A DNA stretch of 64,000 nt from DASVRA01 sp036388855 (GTDB lineage: Bacteria > Pseudomonadota > Alphaproteobacteria > Caulobacterales > Caulobacteraceae), in assembly GCA_036388855.1 (NCBI GenBank), contig DASVRA010000011.1, positions 1 through 64,000 on the forward strand. The letters run 5' to 3'. Made by a program: the position numbers and the translations under genes. Every line of letters starts with the position of its first letter. Position 1 is the stretch's first letter. Below are positions 57,732-64,000 of this stretch, in pieces. The notes beneath the pieces were generated by a model that searched no databases, had not been told where the DNA came from, and was given only the letters and a program-made list of their open reading frames with translations.

Positions 57732-57917
57732 TCAGGCGGCGTTCTCGCGCTCGACGCGGACCAGGCGGGTGGCGCGGTTCCAGATCTCCACCGCGGCGTG
57801 CTCGGCGGCGCGCTCGCGGGCGATCGCGCGCGCGTCCTCGGCATCCTTGCACGCGATCCAGTCGCCGAACTTGATGCGTCCGTCTTCGCTGAAATAGTAG
57901 ATGCGCGCGTCGGCCAT
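57732..57917 (-). CDS. Small conserved-type hypothetical protein (61 aa)
   Basis: A 61-residue soluble protein beginning MADARIYYFSEDGRIKFGDW, with a long amphipathic helix (DAEDARAIARERAAEHAAVEIWN) and a final RLVRVEREN strand. Small proteins of this pattern occur in alphaproteobacteria, but I know of no function. The stop is one base from the end of the convergent oxidoreductase gene. It is divergent from the helical-repeat gene that starts at 58120. Confidence 0.65.
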   Translation of the reverse strand: MADARIYYFSEDGRIKFGDWIACKDAEDARAIARERAAEHAAVEIWNRATRLVRVERENAA

Positions 57918-58119
57918 GGCTGAGCCGGTCCGTCTCCAAACTGCGGAGCGGAAGATGGCGCGGCGCTCCGGATATGGCCACGCGGCATCTCGTCCCAGCG
58001 GCGAGCCCGCCGCACCCGCGCAAGTTTTTTCGGGACTCACGGCTCCGCTTTTGCTCCAGTTGCGTTGTCCTCCCTGGCGGCCGTGCCGCCTTGGGACTGA
58101 CATGATCGGAAGCGGGCGA

Positions 58120-59439
58120 ATGTTCGAGATGGGACGGGAGCTGAAGCGGCTGTTCGGAGCCGCCGCCCCGCGTGATGGTCTCGCCCTCGGCGACGGCGCC
58201 CTGCTCGAACTCCTCGACCTCGAACTCCTCCGCCGCGAAGCCGGCCAGTCCGACATCGCCGCCGGCCGCGTCTCCACCAGGGACCGCCCCATGCGCCGCC
58301 TGGAATCGGCCGCCGTGTGGCGCGAGCTCGCCCGCCGCACCGGCGACGCCGCGGCGCTGCGCAAAGCCGCCTCCGCCGCCGAACTGGCGCACCGGGGCTT
58401 CGCCGAAGAAGGGCGCGCCGACGAGGCCGCCACCGCTCAGGTGGAGCGCGCCCGCGCCGCGATGCTCGGCGCCGAACTGTTTGCCGAGGAGGGCCTGAAC
58501 GCCGCCGCCGGCCATGTGCTGACCGAGGCGGCGGACGCCTCAGCCCCCGCCCAAGGTGGTCTGGCGGTGATCGGCGCGCGCATGACGCTCGCCTCCGGCG
58601 GGCTAGACGAGGCGCTGGAATGCGCCTCCGGCTTCGACATCGCGCTTCGCCAACTGCAGGGCGACGAGCACCGCGCGCTGCGCTTCGAACGCGCCGAGGC
58701 GCTGGTCGCCTTCGGGGCGCGGCTGCATGACCCGCTGCTGCACAAGATGGCGCTGGGCGACCTGGAGGTGGCCGGGCACGAACTCGACCCCGCCTACCGT
58801 CCGCTCACCTGGGCCCGGGTTCAGGAATTGCGCGCCGCCGCGCTTGCCGGCATCGGTGAGTGCCACGGCGACGCCACCCCGCTCGCGCAGGCGGTGAACC
58901 TGCTGAACGAGGCGGCCGAGCAGCTGAGCCCCGAGCACTCCCCCCTCGACTGGGCCCGGGTGCAGAACGGCCTGGCCGCCGCCCTGATGTCCCTGGCCGA
59001 AGCCTCCGGCTGCGAGAGCGGCTATGACGAAGCCCTTGAGCGGCTCGACGCCACCATGCAGCTCCTGGCCGGGGGAACCCACCTCGCTCTACGTGCGGCG
59101 GTCGTCCAGAATCGCGCCGGCTGCCTGCTCCGCCGCGCGGAGGCGCTCAGCGATGTGCGCGCGATCGACCGCGCCGAGGCGGCCTTCCGCGCCGAACTGG
59201 CCGCCCTGCCCCGTCCGGTGGAGCCGGTGGCCTGGGCGGTGCTGCAGCTGAACCTGGCGCGGGTCTATACCGCCCGCGCCGTCCTGAACGGCCGCGACCG
59301 GGGCGAGCGCCTGCGCGCCTCGGAAGCCCTGCTTGCGGCGCTGGACGTGTTCGGCGAGCACGGCTGCCGCTCGCTCAGCGTCATTGGCCTCAACGAACTG
59401 GAGCGACTGCGCGAGGCGGCGCCCCGCGTCGCCCGCTGA
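58120..59439 (+). CDS. Helical-repeat (TPR-like) protein
   Basis: A 439-residue protein made almost entirely of helices, with many Ala-rich pairs typical of TPR-like repeats (LRKAASAAELAHRGFAEEG, FDIALRQLQGDEHRALRFE, LAQAVNLLNEAAEQLSP, YDEALERLDATMQLLA). Paired aromatic or Leu positions recur, but the sequence is too degenerate to count repeats. No signal or TM helix is seen. Three ATG codons are available at 58102, 58120 and 58129; 58120 has the best-placed GGAAG. It is probably a protein-interaction scaffold. Confidence 0.7.
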   Translation: MFEMGRELKRLFGAAAPRDGLALGDGALLELLDLELLRREAGQSDIAAGRVSTRDRPMRRLESAAVWRELARRTGDAAALRKAASAAELAHRGFAEEGRADEAATAQVERARAAMLGAELFAEEGLNAAAGHVLTEAADASAPAQGGLAVIGARMTLASGGLDEALECASGFDIALRQLQGDEHRALRFERAEALVAFGARLHDPLLHKMALGDLEVAGHELDPAYRPLTWARVQELRAAALAGIGECHGDATPLAQAVNLLNEAAEQLSPEHSPLDWARVQNGLAAALMSLAEASGCESGYDEALERLDATMQLLAGGTHLALRAAVVQNRAGCLLRRAEALSDVRAIDRAEAAFRAELAALPRPVEPVAWAVLQLNLARVYTARAVLNGRDRGERLRASEALLAALDVFGEHGCRSLSVIGLNELERLREAAPRVAR

Positions 59440-59442
59440 CGC

Positions 59443-60474
59443 CTATTGCGGGTCCGACGCCCGCCGCTCGGCGGCCCGGGCCTGGGCGGCCCGGATCTGG
59501 CCCTGGGTCTTGCCCTTTTCGTTGACCTTCGGCGGCAGGGGCGGCGGCGGCTCGGCCATGTCGGCCACGCCCTGTTCGAAGAATTCCTTGGGCATCTGGA
59601 TCGGGTCGGGCGCCTCGCCGAACGCACGATGCACCGAGTAGCGGCGCGGCGCGGTCCCCGCGACCGAATAGCTGCTCACCGGCGCACCTCGGGCGTAGCG
59701 GGGGGTCAGCGGCGGCGGCGCCAGGGCGGCGGCTTGCGGCGATGCGGCTCGCGCGGCCGGAGCCGCGGCTAGGGGAGCGGGGGCGACGGCCGCGAGCGGG
59801 TCAGACTTGAGATCACCCGCGACAGGTGCGGCCCAGGGCCGGACCACCGGCTGCGCGGGCGCGGCGGCGACGGGAAGGCTGAGGAGCGTGTTGCCCACGG
59901 CCGGGGCCGGAAGCGGCGCCTGCCGGGCGGGCGCGGGCGGCGGCGCGGCATAGATGCTCGAAGGCAGAGCCGCCGGTCGCGTCGCCGGCATGGGTGCGCT
60001 GGCAAACCGCTGCGTCGCCTCCCGATCTGAAGGCTGGAGGTAGTCTGCGTCGGGCGGCGGGGCGGCAGAAACGGCTGGCGCTGGGGCCGGCCTGAATTGC
60101 GGCAGGGGCCGCGGCGCGCGCATCGGGGCGGGCGGCTGATAGACGGCGAGCCGCTCGGGCTCTGATGTGGCCATAGGCGCGGTTGGTGCGAGCGAGTGCA
60201 CGGGCGTCCGCTCGGCTGGGCCGGCGACCTTGCCGGGCCAACTCAGCGTCCGCTGAACCCGGGGAGAAGCGCTGGTCGCGACGGCTTCCGGCCACACGGT
60301 GGCGCGGCTCACCTCCGGCGCCGGAGCGGGCGGAGGCGTGGCGGCTGGGGCCGAGACGAAGATGATGCCGCGTCCGGCGGGTCGGCCGGGCGAATAGCGG
60401 TCCTGGACCTGGGCTTGGGCGGCCGCCGACAAAGTGGCCGCGGCGGCGGCGAGAGCGAAGACGGCGGTGCGCAT
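59443..60474 (-). CDS. Exported Pro/Ala-rich hypothetical protein
   Basis: A 343-residue protein with a Sec signal peptide (MRTAVFALAAAAATLSAAAQA, cleavage near AQA). The body is Pro/Ala-rich and probably disordered. Two short ordered-looking segments occur, FVSAPAATPPP and near the end YSVHRAFGEAPDPIQMPKEFF, followed by a charged Lys/Arg/Gln-rich tail. It may be a periplasmic or envelope linker protein. No family is recognised. It converges on the helical-repeat gene with 3 nt between stops. Confidence 0.6.
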   Translation of the reverse strand: MRTAVFALAAAAATLSAAAQAQVQDRYSPGRPAGRGIIFVSAPAATPPPAPAPEVSRATVWPEAVATSASPRVQRTLSWPGKVAGPAERTPVHSLAPTAPMATSEPERLAVYQPPAPMRAPRPLPQFRPAPAPAVSAAPPPDADYLQPSDREATQRFASAPMPATRPAALPSSIYAAPPPAPARQAPLPAPAVGNTLLSLPVAAAPAQPVVRPWAAPVAGDLKSDPLAAVAPAPLAAAPAARAASPQAAALAPPPLTPRYARGAPVSSYSVAGTAPRRYSVHRAFGEAPDPIQMPKEFFEQGVADMAEPPPPLPPKVNEKGKTQGQIRAAQARAAERRASDPQ

Positions 60475-61076
60475 GCGAAGGAGCCTCCCGGTCCCGCCGC
60501 TGCAATAGCCGTGCCGCGCTTAACCCGCGCCTAATGAAGAGGAAAATTGGGGAGATCGGGAGCGCCAAACAGGCTTGAGGGGGCGGCGCTTCCGGCGTGA
60601 GCCATGGCGTCGTCCCCTCACCACGTCCGGATCGGACCTGGGCCTGAAGGCCGTCGGCGCACGGGCGGCTCTCGCCTCCCGAACGCTTCGGGTTGACCGT
60701 CAGGTTCGGCGGGGGTGACCCGGATCCTGACGGCCGTTCGCAGCCACGAAGCTCTGGGCTCTCGCCCTTTGCTTCGGCCTCCGAACCTCCAGCTTCGGCT
60801 TTCGCCTCCACTCTCGGCTCGATGGTTCCGGCTTCCGGAGTTTCCGGTCTTCCGCTTGCGCTTCCGACCGGCCTTTCCGTCCGCCGGGGCCTTGAATTCC
60901 CTCGGCAAGTGGAGGGTGGCTCAGGCCCGCACCGGGCGCAACAGCGCCCTTCGCCGGTGGTGTGCACAACATCGTTCGTCGCGGTGGACAAGGCTGTTGA
61001 TGGAATCCGCCAGCCCTTGCGGGGCAAGGCGTCGGCGCTGTCCACATCATTTGCGAAGGCGGCGGGAACCGGCCCG
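60475..61076. other. 602-nt intergenic stretch without a supported gene
   Basis: I see no gene. Open frames on both strands here are low-complexity Arg/Pro/Ser-rich and do not resemble a protein family. The centre is a purine-rich repetitive stretch on the minus strand (GGAAGC and GAGGC units, 60740-60890). A small palindrome, CCTTGCGGGGCAAGG, occurs near 61013-61028. A structured RNA or a promoter for the exported protein gene cannot be excluded. Confidence 0.4.
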
Positions 61077-62873
<1,797 letters not shown>

Positions 62874-62890
62874 GGCTCAGGCGAAAGGGC

Positions 62891-63553
62891 TCAGAGCGCG
62901 CGCACCGGCCGCTCGCGGCCATAGCGGATGCGGCCGAGCGCGGAGGCGAAATCCGAGCCCCAGGTCTTGCCCTTGAACCGCGCCTTAAACTTCTCGTAGC
63001 GCATCACCGTCTCGATGCCGCGGTCGAGGTGCTTGGCCGCCGCGCTGGGGCTGCCCGACAGGCGCACCGCGAGCGTCGAGGTCAGCAGGCCCGACAGGAT
63101 GGCGCGCTTGGAGTAGTGGTTCTCGTCGGTCGCCGTGTCGCCGGCCCAGCGCCAGATTGCGTCGGCGGCGGCCCAGTAGAGCCGCACGCCGAGTGGCAGG
63201 TTCTGGGGCAGGGACAGGAAGCCGACCCAACGGCGGGCGGCGGGTTCCTCCCGCATCACCTCTTCGATCCACAGCTGCACGCCCGTGCGGATGCGCTCGC
63301 GGATCTTCAACCCCGCGGCATCGACATCCGCCAGCCGCGCCATCAGCCGCGTCCGCACCCGCCGCGCGAACAAGGCCGCGAGATCCTGGCCGCCGTTCGG
63401 CAGCAGCAGCTCGGCTTCCGGCAGCGCCATCCCCGCCGCCCCGGCCGCCTTCCTCACCAGGGTGAAGGTCCAGCCCACGGCGGGCGCCAGCCGCAGCGCC
63501 TCGTCGAGCACCCGCTCCTCGGCGCCGCGCGCCCAATCCTCGGCCGAGCTCAT
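62891..63553 (-). CDS. COQ9 family ubiquinone biosynthesis protein
   Basis: A 220-residue protein of the COQ9 family. The N-terminal part resembles a TetR-like helical region (ERVLDEALRLAPAVGWT). The C-terminal domain has WIEEVMREEPAARRWVGFLSLP, the DAIWRWAGDTATDENHYSKRAILSGLL lipid-binding segment and RFKGKTWGSDFASAL. COQ9 binds isoprenoid lipids and supports the COQ7 hydroxylase. The protein is restricted to alphaproteobacteria and mitochondria, which supports the taxonomic call. Confidence 0.88.
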   Translation of the reverse strand: MSSAEDWARGAEERVLDEALRLAPAVGWTFTLVRKAAGAAGMALPEAELLLPNGGQDLAALFARRVRTRLMARLADVDAAGLKIRERIRTGVQLWIEEVMREEPAARRWVGFLSLPQNLPLGVRLYWAAADAIWRWAGDTATDENHYSKRAILSGLLTSTLAVRLSGSPSAAAKHLDRGIETVMRYEKFKARFKGKTWGSDFASALGRIRYGRERPVRAL

Positions 63554-63715
63554 GGCGTCAATCTAGGCTCCCGCGCCCGTGTGCGCCAGCTTTTCGGCAG
63601 GTTCCGCAAAGCTTGTTCATTGCCGGGTCACTGTTGCACGGCCAACAACAGCATTCGCCGCCGGTCCCTCTATATTGAACGGCGATCAAAGGCTTTCGAG
63701 TCAGGACACCAGACC

Positions 63716-64000
63716 ATGCTCAACGTTCGCCTTGCCGCTCTGGGCCTGGCCGGACTCGCCGTCGGGCTTTCGCTCCCCGCATGGGCGCAGGAGCCGACGC
63801 CCCCGCTAGCCGGCGGACCGCCTGCCGAGGCCGCAATTCCGCAGCCGCGACGCGCGCCCGCGCCCGACGTGGCGCTGAGCCCCGGGCAGGTCGACCTGCT
63901 GCGCGCGACGCTGGAGCGCGCCCCGGCGCACGGTTTCGAGCCCGGCGAGTTCGGCGAGCGCCGCATCGACGAGCTGCTCGACTCCCCCGACCCTGCGGAA
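63716..64000 (+). CDS. L,D-transpeptidase-like protein, 5' part (cut by window end)
   Basis: Only the first 95 codons are inside the window. They encode a Sec signal peptide (LAALGLAGLAVGLSLPAWAQ, cleavage near AWA-QE), a Pro/Ala-rich linker, and then the start of a scaffold domain with LRATLERAPAHGFEPGEF. This pattern is found at the N-terminus of YcbB-type L,D-transpeptidases, which crosslink murein. The catalytic YkuD domain would lie beyond the edge, so the call is tentative. AGGAC lies 9 nt before the ATG. Confidence 0.6.
   Translation, partial: MLNVRLAALGLAGLAVGLSLPAWAQEPTPPLAGGPPAEAAIPQPRRAPAPDVALSPGQVDLLRATLERAPAHGFEPGEFGERRIDELLDSPDPAE

Overview
The window is about 64 kb of uniformly GC-rich DNA, mostly near 70% GC with strong G/C preference at third codon positions. 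The gene content points to an alphaproteobacterium of the Caulobacterales, resembling Caulobacter or Phenylobacterium. The pointers are a COQ9-type ubiquinone protein, a CycM-like membrane-anchored cytochrome c, DUF3297, a class I PHA synthase, the rbfA/truB/rpsO/pnp cluster, and two exact promoter matches to the alphaproteobacterial general-stress sigma factor EcfG (GGAAC-N16-CGTT). The genus is an inference. No rRNA, tRNA, IS element or CRISPR array was recognised.

Layout, left to right. 0.4-5.1 kb: a small secreted Cys-rich protein, galactonate dehydratase, a phospholipase D family protein overlapping tail-to-tail with an EEP-family phosphatase/nuclease, and an aldose 1-epimerase. 5.2-11.4 kb: a stress-promoter-linked hemerythrin, a CinA amidase, kdsB, galE, and a divergent LD-carboxypeptidase / Mpl-like ligase pair that fits murein peptide recycling. 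11.5-15.9 kb: a glycosyltransferase, a large acidic RTX protein, a GST and DUF3297. 15.9-21.6 kb: a vsr/YgjP pair and an operon with two tandem TPR-sulfotransferase genes, the first of which looks catalytically degraded. 21.8-26.8 kb: rbfA, an arginase-fold gene, truB, rpsO and pnp, ending in a good intrinsic terminator.

26.9-28.6 kb is a lower-GC accessory patch with two unfamiliar small genes and an HTH plus GIY-YIG nuclease. 28.7-33.8 kb carries membrane proteins, a TRIC channel, two coupled lipoproteins and an M23 peptidase. 34.0-35.4 kb is another lower-GC patch (DUF6338 and an unknown gene) downstream of uvrD. 37.8-38.9 kb holds four consecutive single-TM small proteins behind an exact EcfG-type promoter. 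38.9-44.0 kb: a GntR regulator with a serine hydrolase, an RHH protein, and an M17 aminopeptidase coupled to an NlpC/P60 peptidase. 44.0-49.6 kb: cycM, nudC, fba, pgk, an unfamiliar low-GC gene, and gap, all leftward. 49.7-52.7 kb: phaC preceded by a 59-codon gene, divergent from a LysR regulator. 52.8-56.7 kb: prfC and a frameshifted GmrSD-like/HNH/AlbA_2 fusion that resembles an anti-phage protein. 56.8-64 kb: a flavin reductase, a helical-repeat protein, a Pro/Ala-rich exported protein, an ABC-F ATPase with COQ9, and the start of a probable L,D-transpeptidase.

Themes: envelope and peptidoglycan metabolism (kdsB, LdcA, Mpl-like, M23, M17, NlpC/P60, LDT), lower glycolysis in one leftward operon, galactose metabolism (dgoD, aldose epimerase, galE), and accessory genes inserted at several sites. 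The best candidates for undescribed biology are the stress-linked four-gene small membrane protein operon, the GmrSD-HNH-AlbA fusion, the asymmetric TPR-sulfotransferase pair, and the small gene coupled to phaC.
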